NCBI GenBank assembly: GCA_964421675.1
Contig: CAYQXV010000053.1
Coordinates: forward strand, 1-16,180
Length of the DNA stretch: 16,180 nt
Reading direction: 5' to 3'
Source: CALLPQ01 sp964421675
Lineage (GTDB): Bacteria; Pseudomonadota; Alphaproteobacteria; Caulobacterales; Parvularculaceae
A model generated the notes under the pieces. It was not told the DNA's origin and did not search any database. It saw nothing but the letters and a program-made list of their open reading frames with translations. Below, piece after piece: positions 7,260 to 15,268 of this stretch (the first letter of the stretch is position 1; each line of letters begins with the position of its first letter). A program made the translations under genes and the position numbers.

Positions 7260-7523
7260 TTACTCCTGCAAACGCTCACGCAAGGCCCTGGCGTCTGCGA
7301 TGATGTCAGACAGTCCGCGTGAGGCATCGCGCGCGGAACAGCTGGCCGCATCGGCTTGCCGCCTTACAGTCTCGGTAATCTCGGATTGGCCATCAGCTTG
7401 CGAAAGTTTGTCGGTAAACTTTCGCTCCAATATGGCCAGCGCTTCGGAAAGTCGCTCGACCGACTGCTCGAATCCAGCAGGATCGTGGTCGGTCTGCTCG
7501 TCTTGGGAATCAGCTTGGGTCAT
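7260..7523 (-). CDS. ZauP-like coiled-coil protein encoded upstream of zapA (DUF4164-type)
   Basis: This small 87-residue cytoplasmic protein is predicted to be almost entirely helical after a polar, acidic N-terminus of about 18 residues. Heptad-like Leu/Ile/Ala spacing runs from about 20 to 87 (VERLSEALAILERKF and the C-terminal LRERLQE). No signal peptide or membrane helix is present. In Caulobacter the gene just upstream of zapA encodes ZauP, a coiled-coil partner that acts with ZapA to focus the Z ring. Position, size and coiled coil agree with that here, but sequence identity cannot be judged by eye. It starts at ATG 7523 with only a weak binding site and is divergent from tkt. Confidence 0.75.
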   Translation of the reverse strand: MTQADSQDEQTDHDPAGFEQSVERLSEALAILERKFTDKLSQADGQSEITETVRRQADAASCSARDASRGLSDIIADARALRERLQE

Positions 7524-7820
7524 GGGTCCAGACTAGCCTCATTGTGCGGGCCTCGCAAAGTCTCCTTTTGTGGAAATGGGCAAAATGAAGCAATTGGCGC
7601 CATTAATCAGCAATGGGACGCTATTCTTTGCTTTATGGGCCAGCGCGGTCTTGACGGAACGGACCTTGCCAAGGCATGAGACAGGCAAATTGCACTGCAG
7701 ATGAGTTTCCCATGAATTCTTGCAATGAGTTGAATTCTTGCAAAGATTTGAGCGCTCGCACAGTTGCACCCTCGGATTGTGTTTTTTGATACGCACCCAA
7801 ATGCTGGATAGATAGATTTA
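7524..7820. other. 297-base divergent intergenic region upstream of tkt
   Basis: This region holds the promoters for the zauP-like/zapA pair (leftward) and the tkt operon (rightward). No convincing -35/-10 pair was found for either. Apart from the 12-base direct repeats at 7714-7743, nothing stands out. A small open frame running leftward from about 7796 has no recognisable protein character. Confidence 0.5.
7714..7743 (+). repeat. Perfect 12-base direct repeat, candidate operator of the tkt-gap-pgk-fba operon
   Basis: GAATTCTTGCAA occurs at 7714-7725 and again at 7732-7743, start-to-start distance 18 bases. Each copy contains two palindromes, GAATTC and TTGCAA. The pair ends 77 bases before the tkt start, a normal operator distance. 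The repeat is certain and the operator role is inferred. Confidence 0.55.
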
Positions 7821-9830
7821 ATGGCAATTGATGTTGTTTCCGCCGACCGCCCAGCTCCCAGCGAGGAAATGGCGAACGCGATTCGAGCTTTGTCGATGGA
7901 TGCGGTCGAGGCCGCTAAATCGGGTCATCCGGGCATGCCCATGGGGATGGCCGATGTTGCGAGCGTCCTCTTTACCCAGTTTTTAAAATTCGATGCCAGT
8001 GACCCCGCCTGGCCCGACCGTGATCGCTTTGTTCTGTCCGCCGGACACGGCTCGATGCTGCTGTATTCGCTGCATTATCTGCTCGGCATTGGCGGGATGG
8101 AATTGGACGATCTCAAAAATTTCCGTCAGCTCAATTCTAAAACCGCAGGCCACCCCGAATATGGTCATGCGCCGGGCATTGAAACCACAACCGGGCCGTT
8201 AGGGCAGGGGCTTGCCAATGGTGTTGGCATGGCGATGGCCGAGGCGCATCTCAATGCCAGATTTGGCGATGGGTTGGTTGACCACAAAACCTATGTCATT
8301 GCCGGTGATGGCTGTTTGATGGAGGGGATCTCTCAGGAAGCGATTTCACTGGCGGGGCATTTAAAGCTGCGAAAGCTTATCGTTCTTTGGGACGATAATG
8401 GCATTTCAATTGATGGCCCTGTCAGCCTGTCGGATTCAACCGATCAGTTGCAGCGGTTTGAGGCATCGGGCTGGGATTGCGTCCGCGTTGATGGGCACGA
8501 CATGACCGCGATCGCCAATGCGCTTGAAGATGCGCAGCGCGCGCAACGCCCAACCTTGATTGCATGCCGGACCATCATTGGGCGCGGTGCACCGACGAAA
8601 GCCGGAAAATCTTCCAGTCATGGAGCCCCGCTCGGTGCTGAAGAAATAGCCGGTGCGCGCGACGCCCTTGGTTGGCCCCACGGCCCCTTTGACGTGCCGG
8701 GCGAGATTTTATCCGCATGGCGCGCCGCCGGGAAACACGGCGAGCAGGCGCGAGCAACATGGCAAAAAGCCGTCAGCAAGAGCGATCAGGGCACGGCCCT
8801 AACTCGCGCACTAGCGGGCGATTTTGACTCTGATATTTCAGCGGCGCTCTCTACATTCAAACAGAAAATTGCCCAAGACCCGCCAAAAGTTGCAACACGC
8901 AAAGCATCTGAGATGGTGTTGGAAGTCGTCAACGCGGCTATTGATGAAACCCTTGGCGGTTCTGCGGACCTAACCGGATCCAACAATACAAAAACCAAAT
9001 CAATCGCGCCCTATACGGCTGAAGATTATTCAGGCCGTTATGTCTATTATGGCATCAGAGAGCACGCCATGGCAGCGGCCATGAACGGAATGGCATTGCA
9101 TGGCGGGGTTATTCCTTATGGCGGCACCTTTATGGTGTTTACGGACTATTGTCGCCCGTCCATTCGCCTTTCAGCGTTAATGGACTTGCGGGTTGTTTAT
9201 GTCATGACCCACGATTCAATTGGTCTTGGCGAAGATGGGCCAACCCACCAGCCGGTTGAACATCTTGCCGCGATGCGCGCCATTCCTAATTTGCAGGTAT
9301 TTCGTCCCGCTGATGTTATTGAAACTGCCGAATGCTGGGAGCTGGCGTTGCGCGATGGTGCAGCGCCGTCAATTTTGGCGTTAACCCGTCAGGGTTTGGC
9401 CCCCGCGCGTCTTGCCCATAGCGAGGAAAATCTTTGCGCGCGCGGCGGCTATATTCTCAATGATGCCCCAGACCCGCAAGCAACCTTGTTTGCCAGCGGA
9501 TCGGAAGTTGAACTTGCCTTGCGTGCGCAGGCAAGCCTTGCCTGTGACGCGGTCCGCGTGCGGGTTGTTTCTGTTCCGTGTATGGAGCGTTTTAAAGCGC
9601 AAGATAAAAACTATCGCGACAGCGTTCTGGGCACTGGCCCGCGCATTGCCATCGAAGCGGCAATCCGCCAGGGGTGGGATGCGATCTTGCGCCCTGAAGA
9701 TGACTTTATTGGCATGGACGGATTTGGGGCATCAGCGCCAGCCCCTGAGCTTTTTGAGAAATTTGGAATAACCGAGGCGGCAATTGTTGCCGCTGTTCGT
9801 AGCAGACTTGATGAGGAGATTTCATCGTGA
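7821..9830 (+). CDS. tkt: Transketolase
   Basis: This thiamine-diphosphate enzyme of 669 residues transfers two-carbon ketol units between sugar phosphates in the non-oxidative pentose phosphate pathway, and in the Calvin cycle where present. Length is normal (E. coli TktA is 663). Visible motifs are GHPGMPMG with His36, SAGHGSML with His76, GHPEYG with His111, the ThDP/Mg motif from GDG at 162-164 to Asn193 (WDDN), and SSHGAPLG with His268. The pyrimidine-domain glutamate lies in YYGIREHAM and a His in EDGPTHQP. All expected catalytic residues seem present. It is the first gene of a rightward operon. Its TGA overlaps the GTG of gap by four bases, so the two are translationally coupled. The ribosome binding site before the ATG is weak. 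Confidence 0.97.
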   Translation: MAIDVVSADRPAPSEEMANAIRALSMDAVEAAKSGHPGMPMGMADVASVLFTQFLKFDASDPAWPDRDRFVLSAGHGSMLLYSLHYLLGIGGMELDDLKNFRQLNSKTAGHPEYGHAPGIETTTGPLGQGLANGVGMAMAEAHLNARFGDGLVDHKTYVIAGDGCLMEGISQEAISLAGHLKLRKLIVLWDDNGISIDGPVSLSDSTDQLQRFEASGWDCVRVDGHDMTAIANALEDAQRAQRPTLIACRTIIGRGAPTKAGKSSSHGAPLGAEEIAGARDALGWPHGPFDVPGEILSAWRAAGKHGEQARATWQKAVSKSDQGTALTRALAGDFDSDISAALSTFKQKIAQDPPKVATRKASEMVLEVVNAAIDETLGGSADLTGSNNTKTKSIAPYTAEDYSGRYVYYGIREHAMAAAMNGMALHGGVIPYGGTFMVFTDYCRPSIRLSALMDLRVVYVMTHDSIGLGEDGPTHQPVEHLAAMRAIPNLQVFRPADVIETAECWELALRDGAAPSILALTRQGLAPARLAHSEENLCARGGYILNDAPDPQATLFASGSEVELALRAQASLACDAVRVRVVSVPCMERFKAQDKNYRDSVLGTGPRIAIEAAIRQGWDAILRPEDDFIGMDGFGASAPAPELFEKFGITEAAIVAAVRSRLDEEISS

Positions 9831-10837
9831 CATTGAAAATTGGTATTAATGGTTTTGGCCGCATTGGCCGCCTGGCACTGCGTTCTATGATTGAGAATGG
9901 CCGCGACGACATTGAAGTTGTTGCCATTAACGATTTGGGCCCGGTTGAGACGAATGCACATCTTGTGCAATATGATTCGGTACACGGACGTTTTCCTAAT
10001 GAGGTGAAAGTCTCCGGAGATACGATTGATGTCGGAACGGGTAAAATCAAGGTTTTGGCTGAACGCGATCCTGCGAGCCTGCCTTGGGCCAAGCACGGTG
10101 TTGATATTGTTTTTGAATGTACCGGTATTTTTGCTGATAAGGAAAAAGCATCGGCGCACCTTAAGGGCGGTGCCAAGCGGGTTCTGGTTTCTGCGCCTGC
10201 GAAGAATGCCGATCAGACAATTGTCTATGGTGTAAATCACGACGTATTGTCAGCGGCTGATGTCGTTGTTTCCAATGCCTCATGCACAACCAATTGCCTG
10301 GCTCCTATTGCCAAGGTTCTCAACGATACGGTTGGTATTGAACGCGGCTATATGACAACCATCCATTCCTATACGGGCGACCAGCCAACGCTCGATACGA
10401 TGCATAAGGATCTTTACCGCGCACGCGCAGCTGCAACATCGATGATCCCAACATCAACAGGGGCTGCAAAAGCGGTCGGTCTGGTGCTGCCAGACCTGAA
10501 TGGCAAGCTGGATGGATCATCCATTCGCGTACCAACGCCAAATGTTTCGGTTGTCGATCTTGTCTTTACACCTAAGCGTGACACCAATGTTAAAGAAATT
10601 AATGATGCGATGATCGCAGCAGCGTCATCGGGTCCGTTGAAAGGCGTGCTTGCGGTGACTGACAAGCCGCTTGTTTCATGTGACTTCAATCATGATCCGC
10701 ATTCCTCGACTTTTGCCCTTGAGCAAACGCAAATTCTTGAAGGCAAATTGGTCCGCGTTCTGTCCTGGTATGATAATGAATGGGGCTTTTCTACGCGGAT
10801 GAGTGATACGGCCCTTGAAATGGCGAAATATTTCTAA
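9827..10837 (+). CDS. gap: Type I glyceraldehyde-3-phosphate dehydrogenase
   Basis: This 336-residue phosphorylating dehydrogenase interconverts glyceraldehyde 3-phosphate and 1,3-bisphosphoglycerate. The Rossmann motif INGFGRIGRLALRS is at residues 7-20. Asp36 in AINDL marks a probable preference for NAD. The catalytic Cys153 lies in SNASCTTNCLAP, with partner His180 in TTIHSYTGDQPTLD and the C-terminal signature SWYDNEWGFSTRM. It starts at GTG 9827, with GAGGAG at 9813-9818 and a four-base overlap with tkt. It is followed after 25 bases by pgk, whose product is used in the next glycolytic step. No sign of damage. Confidence 0.97.
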   Translation: MTLKIGINGFGRIGRLALRSMIENGRDDIEVVAINDLGPVETNAHLVQYDSVHGRFPNEVKVSGDTIDVGTGKIKVLAERDPASLPWAKHGVDIVFECTGIFADKEKASAHLKGGAKRVLVSAPAKNADQTIVYGVNHDVLSAADVVVSNASCTTNCLAPIAKVLNDTVGIERGYMTTIHSYTGDQPTLDTMHKDLYRARAAATSMIPTSTGAAKAVGLVLPDLNGKLDGSSIRVPTPNVSVVDLVFTPKRDTNVKEINDAMIAAASSGPLKGVLAVTDKPLVSCDFNHDPHSSTFALEQTQILEGKLVRVLSWYDNEWGFSTRMSDTALEMAKYF

Positions 10838-10862
10838 CGCCATCTTAGCGGAGATTGAAGTA

Positions 10863-12059
10863 GTGGCTCAGTACAAAACCCTGAATGACATTGATGTCGC
10901 TGGGAAACGCGTTCTTGTGCGTGTGGACTTTAATGTGCCGATGGATGATGGCGGGCAGGTGAGTGATGCAACGCGGATTGAGCGTGCAGCACCGACGATA
11001 AATGCCTTGCGAGAGGCAGGCGCGAAAGTCGTGTTGTTGTCACATTTTGGACGCCCCAAAGGAATGCCTAATCCGGCCATGTCATTGCAAGGGGTCGCGA
11101 AGGCGGCGGGGCGTGTCTTGGACGTGCCTGTTCGGTTTGCGCCTGATTGTGTGGGTGAGCCCGCATCGGATGCGGTCGATGCCCTGTCGAACGGCGATGT
11201 ATTGCTGTTGGAAAATACCCGGTTTCATGCCGGTGAAGAGGCAAATGATCCGGCCTTTGCCGCAGCGCTTGCCCAGATTGGCGATATCTATGTCAATGAT
11301 GCGTTCTCTGCTGCGCACCGTGCCCATGCATCAACCCACGCTATTTGTCAGCACCTTCCCAGCATTGCAGGCACCGCGATGGACCGGGAGCTTACCTATT
11401 TAAGCGCTGCATTATCGAACCCGGTACGCCCGCTCATGGCGGTTGTGGGCGGGGCGAAAGTCTCAACCAAAATTCCTTTACTGCTCAACCTTATCGGTAA
11501 GGCCGATATGCTTGTCGTTGGCGGGGGAATGGCGAACACATTTTTGTTTGCGCAAGGGCACAGCGTCGGCAAGTCCTTATGCGAACCATCGCTTATCGAT
11601 ACGGCAAAAGAAATCCTAAGTCAGGCCGAAGGGCAGGGCTGTGAAATCATCTTGCCGGTTGACGGTGTTGTGGCAAAAGAATTTGCCGCCAATGCGCCCT
11701 CGCGCACGGTTGGTATTGATGCGATTGGCGATGATGAGATGATCCTCGATCTGGGTCCGCAAAGCGTTGATGTGATCGCAGAGAAAATGGAGAGCGCCAA
11801 AACCGTGGTTTGGAATGGCCCGCTTGGTGCATTTGAAATTGCCCCTTTTGATACCGCCACTGTCGAGGCAGCGCGTTTTGCCGCGCGCCGGGTCAAAGAG
11901 GCGGGGCTGACAGCGGTTGCAGGCGGGGGCGACACAGTTGCCGCGCTCAATCATGCCAACGTTGGCGATAAATTTACCTATGTTTCTACAGCAGGCGGGG
12001 CTTTTCTCGAATGGCTGGAGGGCAAGGAGTTACCGGGTGTAAAGGCCTTGATGGCCTGA
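10863..12059 (+). CDS. pgk: Phosphoglycerate kinase
   Basis: This 398-residue enzyme converts 1,3-bisphosphoglycerate and ADP to 3-phosphoglycerate and ATP, and the reverse in gluconeogenesis. Motifs in order are VLVRVDFNVP, LLSHFGRPKG, LLENTRFHAGEE, VNDAFSAAHRAHAST, GGAKVSTKI, GGGMANTFLFAQG, WNGPLGAFE and the nucleotide-loop AGGGDTVAAL. The start is GTG at 10863, with GGAG at 10850-10853. An earlier GTG at 10803 would add 20 residues lying inside gap and is not supported by the family's N-terminus. The stop is followed by a 40-base gap and then the aldolase gene. Confidence 0.96.
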   Translation: MAQYKTLNDIDVAGKRVLVRVDFNVPMDDGGQVSDATRIERAAPTINALREAGAKVVLLSHFGRPKGMPNPAMSLQGVAKAAGRVLDVPVRFAPDCVGEPASDAVDALSNGDVLLLENTRFHAGEEANDPAFAAALAQIGDIYVNDAFSAAHRAHASTHAICQHLPSIAGTAMDRELTYLSAALSNPVRPLMAVVGGAKVSTKIPLLLNLIGKADMLVVGGGMANTFLFAQGHSVGKSLCEPSLIDTAKEILSQAEGQGCEIILPVDGVVAKEFAANAPSRTVGIDAIGDDEMILDLGPQSVDVIAEKMESAKTVVWNGPLGAFEIAPFDTATVEAARFAARRVKEAGLTAVAGGGDTVAALNHANVGDKFTYVSTAGGAFLEWLEGKELPGVKALMA

Positions 12060-12099
12060 GCATTAAAATTAAGTAGATCCGATATTCTGGGAGGTCTAG

Positions 12100-13146
12100 A
12101 TGGATTTGAATTCGTTAAACAAGATCGCGGTTGCCATGGTGGCACCGGGAAAAGGTATTCTGGCTGCGGATGAATCAACCGGAACCATTAAAAAGCGCTT
12201 TGATTCAATTGGTGTGACATCCACAGAAGATAATCGTCGCGATTATCGTGAAATGTTGTTCCGCGCAAGCGAGGCCATGGAAAATCATATTTCTGGCGTC
12301 ATCTTATATGATGAAACTATTCGCCAGAAAGCTGCTGATGGAACCCCGCTGGTTAAAGTCATTGAGGGCGCAGGCTCAATTCCCGGCATTAAAGTCGATA
12401 TGGGCGCAAAAGATCTGCATGGCTTTCCCGGCGAGAAAGTCACTGAAGGTCTTGATGGGTTGCGTGAACGCCTTGCAGAATATTACAAATTGGGTGCGCG
12501 CTTTGCCAAATGGCGCGCTGTTATAGATATTGGCGATCAATCTGGCGGATGCGGCTCCTATTCAATTCCAACACGCTATTGCTTGAAATCCAATGCCGAA
12601 GCGCTGGCGCGCTATGCTAGCCTTTGCCAGGAGGCGGGCATTGTTCCGATCGTAGAGCCTGAAGTCCTGATGGATGGCGGCCATGATATTGATCGGTGTG
12701 ATGAAGTGACCCGGGCCTCGCTGAGCGCTTTGTTTAAGGCGTTAAAGGATGCGCGCGTTGCCCTTGAAGGGGTTATTCTCAAACCGAACATGGTGATTAG
12801 CGGGAAGAAATCCAAAAAACAGGCGAGTACGGAAGAAATTGCCGAAAAAACCGTCGCTTGTTTCCGCGCAACCGTGCCAGCGGCTGTGCCGGGTATTGTT
12901 TTCTTGTCGGGCGGCCAGTCTGAGGTTCAGGCAACAGAAAATCTCAACACTATGAATGCGGCCTATCAAGATGTGATGCCTTGGGGGCTATCATTTTCTT
13001 ATGGCCGCGCTTTGCAAGCGGGTGCTTTGTCTGCATGGAGCGGTAAACCCGCAAATGTTCAGGCAGGCGCAGATGCGTTCGCACACCGGGCACGCATGAA
13101 CGGTCTTGCCCAAAAAGGTGAATGGTCGAAAAGTCTGGAAGGGTAA
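12100..13146 (+). CDS. fba: Class I fructose-bisphosphate aldolase
   Basis: This Schiff-base aldolase of 348 residues cleaves or forms fructose 1,6-bisphosphate. It is of the eukaryote-like class I family: KGILAADESTGTIKKRF near the N-terminus, Lys137 in AKWRAV, VEPEVLMDG with Glu186 and Glu188, the imine lysine Lys228 in GVILKPNMV, and FLSGGQSE at 268-275. It ends in KSLEG and lacks the C-terminal Tyr that vertebrate enzymes use. The start follows GGGAGG at 12089-12094, five bases before the ATG. As the last gene of the operon, it completes a set covering aldolase, GAPDH, PGK and transketolase steps. The symbol is used generically for a class I enzyme. Confidence 0.95.
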   Translation: MDLNSLNKIAVAMVAPGKGILAADESTGTIKKRFDSIGVTSTEDNRRDYREMLFRASEAMENHISGVILYDETIRQKAADGTPLVKVIEGAGSIPGIKVDMGAKDLHGFPGEKVTEGLDGLRERLAEYYKLGARFAKWRAVIDIGDQSGGCGSYSIPTRYCLKSNAEALARYASLCQEAGIVPIVEPEVLMDGGHDIDRCDEVTRASLSALFKALKDARVALEGVILKPNMVISGKKSKKQASTEEIAEKTVACFRATVPAAVPGIVFLSGGQSEVQATENLNTMNAAYQDVMPWGLSFSYGRALQAGALSAWSGKPANVQAGADAFAHRARMNGLAQKGEWSKSLEG

Positions 13147-13153
13147 TCCTTCC
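13137..13153. terminator. Short hairpin at the convergent fba/rrf2 junction
   Basis: GGAAGG (13137-13142) and CCTTCC (13148-13153) form a perfect six-base stem with a five-base loop. The fba stop codon lies in the loop, and the rrf2 stop begins at the next base (13154). No real T run follows on either strand, so termination strength is doubtful. It may act as a shared bidirectional 3' end. Confidence 0.35.
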
Positions 13154-13648
13154 CTAGAGTTTAGCAGCATGCTCGGTAAGCCAGGCTCCTACAGCACTGG
13201 CCTTGCTGGGCGTGCTTGATTGGGCGGCGACTGTCATAACATCCAAAATAGTGACGCGCGCGATAGAGTCGCGATAGGCCGTTTCAGCCTCATTGAAACT
13301 GGCCGCGATGATGCACGGAATTTTGCAGGCTTTTTTCGAGCTGGGGCAGGGCCCTTTTTGGCGAATTTCCGTGCACCGAAATGCTGGTGCATTTCCCTCA
13401 ATCGCAATGAAAATATCCAAAAGCGTTATAAGAGTCGCGGCTCTCGTCAGGGTGTAACCGCCTTTTGCGCCCCGGTTTGATTTTACGATGCCCGCTTTGC
13501 TCAAAGCTTGTAGCTGTTTGGCCATATAGGCCGGGGGCACCTCATGATAGGCGGCCAGTGCTTGGGCCGATAAGCTCCATCCGGGCGGCAGGGTTGCCAG
13601 GAGTGCGCAGGCATGGGCGGCCCATTCGACACCGCTATTGATTTTCAT
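13154..13648 (-). CDS. Rrf2-family transcriptional regulator with a four-cysteine cluster
   Basis: This 164-residue winged-helix regulator is of the Rrf2 family, which includes IscR, NsrR and RirA. Residues 1-75 are the DNA-binding part (VPPAYMAKQLQALSKAGIVKS, then RGAKGGYTL). Cysteines follow at 92, 101, 108 and 112 (spacing C-x8-C-x6-C-x3-C). Three suffice for an Fe-S cluster in known members, so cluster binding, and hence response to iron, oxygen or NO, is plausible but not shown. Cys14 is extra. The ATG at 13648 has GGAG eight bases upstream. It is divergent from the membrane cytochrome-like gene, with 127 bases between them holding nested inverted repeats, which makes that gene its most likely target. 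Confidence 0.88.
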   Translation of the reverse strand: MKINSGVEWAAHACALLATLPPGWSLSAQALAAYHEVPPAYMAKQLQALSKAGIVKSNRGAKGGYTLTRAATLITLLDIFIAIEGNAPAFRCTEIRQKGPCPSSKKACKIPCIIAASFNEAETAYRDSIARVTILDVMTVAAQSSTPSKASAVGAWLTEHAAKL

Positions 13649-13678
13649 CGCTTGACTCCGTCTTTTATTCAGATACTA

Positions 13679-13710
13679 ATTGTCCGTATTAAATCGGATA
13701 ATGTTTATCC
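13679..13710. promoter_or_regulatory. Nested inverted repeats, candidate Rrf2 operator
   Basis: Two overlapping dyads share the central half site. One is ATTGTCCG (13679-13686), eight bases, CGGATAAT (13695-13702), with one mismatch. The other is the perfect GGATAA (13696-13701), TGT, TTATCC (13705-13710). Three related half sites thus lie in 32 bases between the divergent Rrf2 regulator and the membrane protein gene. A TATAAA follows at 13714-13719. Family regulators commonly bind such dyads at divergent promoters; binding here is inferred. Confidence 0.55.
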
Positions 13711-13775
13711 AAATATAAATATGTTTGTCGCACCGCGCCAGTAAAAAGCACGGGGCACTAAAGAGGAGGGGCACC

Positions 13776-14399
13776 ATGGGAAATCAAGCTCACAGGATAG
13801 GCGCATGCATTTTGCTGGTTTTCATTCTCAGCCATCTGGGTGTTCATCTCACCGCGCTATTGGGCATTTCCGCGCATCAATCGAGCCTTACCTTAGTGCA
13901 ATCTGTCTATCGAAACCCGGTTGGCGAAACCCTTTTGGTTCTTGTCATTGTTATGCAGATTATTAGCGGCGCGGCTAAGTTGAAACGAACAGGACGCTCA
14001 GGGCAATCTGGGCTCTCTGGGTGGGCGTTAGTCCAAGTCATAAGCGGGGCGTATTTGCTATTCTTTTTGACGGTGCACACAAGTGCCGCGGTTTATACCC
14101 ACACACTATTTGGTCTTGAAACGGATTTTTACTGGGCCGCCGGTTCCTTGCATTTTGCACCGATAAAATATGCATTTGCGGTCTATTATTTCTTGGCGAT
14201 CTTGGCATTTTTTAGCCATTTAGCAGCAGCGTGCCACTATATTTTCCCGACATTTGGTGTGCTGGCAAAGGCGCTACCAGTGGTGGGTGCGGCAATAGGA
14301 GCGCTCATCATCGCAGCCTTTTCCGGTGCCCTTTATGAGATTGAAATTCCGGAAAATGTCGAAGACTATTATGAGCGTTATTTTCCGTTGGACCCATAA
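13776..14399 (+). CDS. Five-helix membrane protein resembling a succinate dehydrogenase/fumarate reductase cytochrome b anchor
   Basis: This is a 207-residue inner-membrane protein with five predicted helices at about 8-30, 48-68, 82-108, 128-157 and 165-187. His20 and His24 (helix 1), His101 (helix 3) and His148 and His154 (helix 4) lie in or next to the membrane, a pattern suited to b-heme ligation. Overall length and topology resemble the SdhC/FrdC-type diheme anchor, but I see no flavoprotein or iron-sulfur subunit gene nearby. The C-terminal tail from about 188 is acidic and Tyr-rich. The start follows AGGAGG, with 7 bases between it and the ATG. An in-frame TTG at 13725 would add 17 residues and has no such site. 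The last 22 bases overlap the convergent epimerase gene. The cytochrome assignment is tentative. Confidence 0.65.
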   Translation: MGNQAHRIGACILLVFILSHLGVHLTALLGISAHQSSLTLVQSVYRNPVGETLLVLVIVMQIISGAAKLKRTGRSGQSGLSGWALVQVISGAYLLFFLTVHTSAAVYTHTLFGLETDFYWAAGSLHFAPIKYAFAVYYFLAILAFFSHLAAACHYIFPTFGVLAKALPVVGAAIGALIIAAFSGALYEIEIPENVEDYYERYFPLDP

Positions 14400-15268
14400 G
14401 GTATAAATTCTGTTTTCGTGTCGATCGCCTTTTGCTCTATCGTCATGGATAAAGTTCGCGCGCATTGGTTGTTGGGCGATGGCGCAACGATAAGGTTTTC
14501 ATCAATTTTTTCAGTATTAAAAGCGCCCGGAAGCTGGGTGATGGGCTCAAGGCAAAAGAAATCGCTCCCTGAGGGTGCATATATATGCAAAAATGGAGCA
14601 TTACTCTTTATCATCAGCATACGGCTTTTATATTTTATCGCGGTAACACCGTTCCAGCCGCAAAATGTATGATCGATAGAAAAGCCGGGTAGGGACGCAC
14701 TATTTTCAAATGCATCTGCACCAAGACCGATATCGGCCATGCCGGGCGGGATATGCAGTGACTTGGCTGAAAATATCAGGCCAGTCGAACTTTCGCGCGG
14801 AAAAAATGGATGCAGTCCCAACCCGAACGGGGCCGGTTTATCATGGTGGTTTGCCAAGTCTAATTTGATCTGAAGCTGATTTTTGGCGATGCGCACATCA
14901 AGATTGCTAGACCAGCCTAACGGGAAATCTCCCTTTTGGGGCTGTTTATCGGCAATCTCCATTGAGACATGATCAGCGCCTTGATCCCTGACATTCCATT
15001 TGCGCATCCAGCCATGGCCATGAATAGGGTGGTTTGGGTCTGCATTCCGGTGCGTTGGTTGCAGCGAATAGGATTGATCATCCCAGTAAACTGGATTTTG
15101 AATTCGTCCAAAATAGGGGGTGCACGGAAAAAATGCGCTATTTAATGGATCCATATCGTCACTAGGCGATGGCCGTAAAATATCGCGCCCATCAATACGC
15201 CAATAGGAAAGGCAGGCGCCATTTGGTGTGACGCCTGCCTCATTATTTCCGTCTTTAAGATGGATCAT
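14378..15268 (-). CDS. Aldose 1-epimerase (mutarotase) family protein
   Basis: This 296-residue protein has the galactose-mutarotase beta-sandwich pattern. Members interconvert alpha and beta anomers of aldoses or hexose 6-phosphates. Visible motifs are FPCTPYFGRIQN (residues 47-58, substrate-binding Arg55), HPIHGHGWMRKW (80-91, with His83/His85), GLGLHPFF (149-156, with the likely catalytic acid His153) and LEPITQLPGAFN (240-251, with the likely catalytic base Glu241). There is no signal peptide, so it is cytoplasmic. Substrate cannot be told from sequence. The ATG lies one base after the stop of the upstream SPFH-like gene and has no ribosome binding site of its own, so translational coupling is likely. 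Two strong hairpins flank the start. Its 3' end overlaps the convergent membrane-protein gene by 22 bases. Confidence 0.88.
   Translation of the reverse strand: MIHLKDGNNEAGVTPNGACLSYWRIDGRDILRPSPSDDMDPLNSAFFPCTPYFGRIQNPVYWDDQSYSLQPTHRNADPNHPIHGHGWMRKWNVRDQGADHVSMEIADKQPQKGDFPLGWSSNLDVRIAKNQLQIKLDLANHHDKPAPFGLGLHPFFPRESSTGLIFSAKSLHIPPGMADIGLGADAFENSASLPGFSIDHTFCGWNGVTAIKYKSRMLMIKSNAPFLHIYAPSGSDFFCLEPITQLPGAFNTEKIDENLIVAPSPNNQCARTLSMTIEQKAIDTKTEFIPYGSNGK

Noticed and set aside
7539..7827. Leftward small frames in the tkt upstream region
   Set aside because: They are Cys- and Lys/Asn-rich with no motif, and contain the direct repeats that are better read as regulatory DNA.
10803..10862. Earlier GTG start for phosphoglycerate kinase
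   Set aside because: It would add 20 unconserved residues lying inside or just after gap. The GTG at 10863 has GGAG nine bases upstream and gives the normal N-terminus.
7821..13146. Several open frames on the minus strand opposite tkt, gap, pgk and fba
   Set aside because: The plus-strand genes are firmly identified. The opposite frames have the composition expected of antisense shadows and no binding sites.
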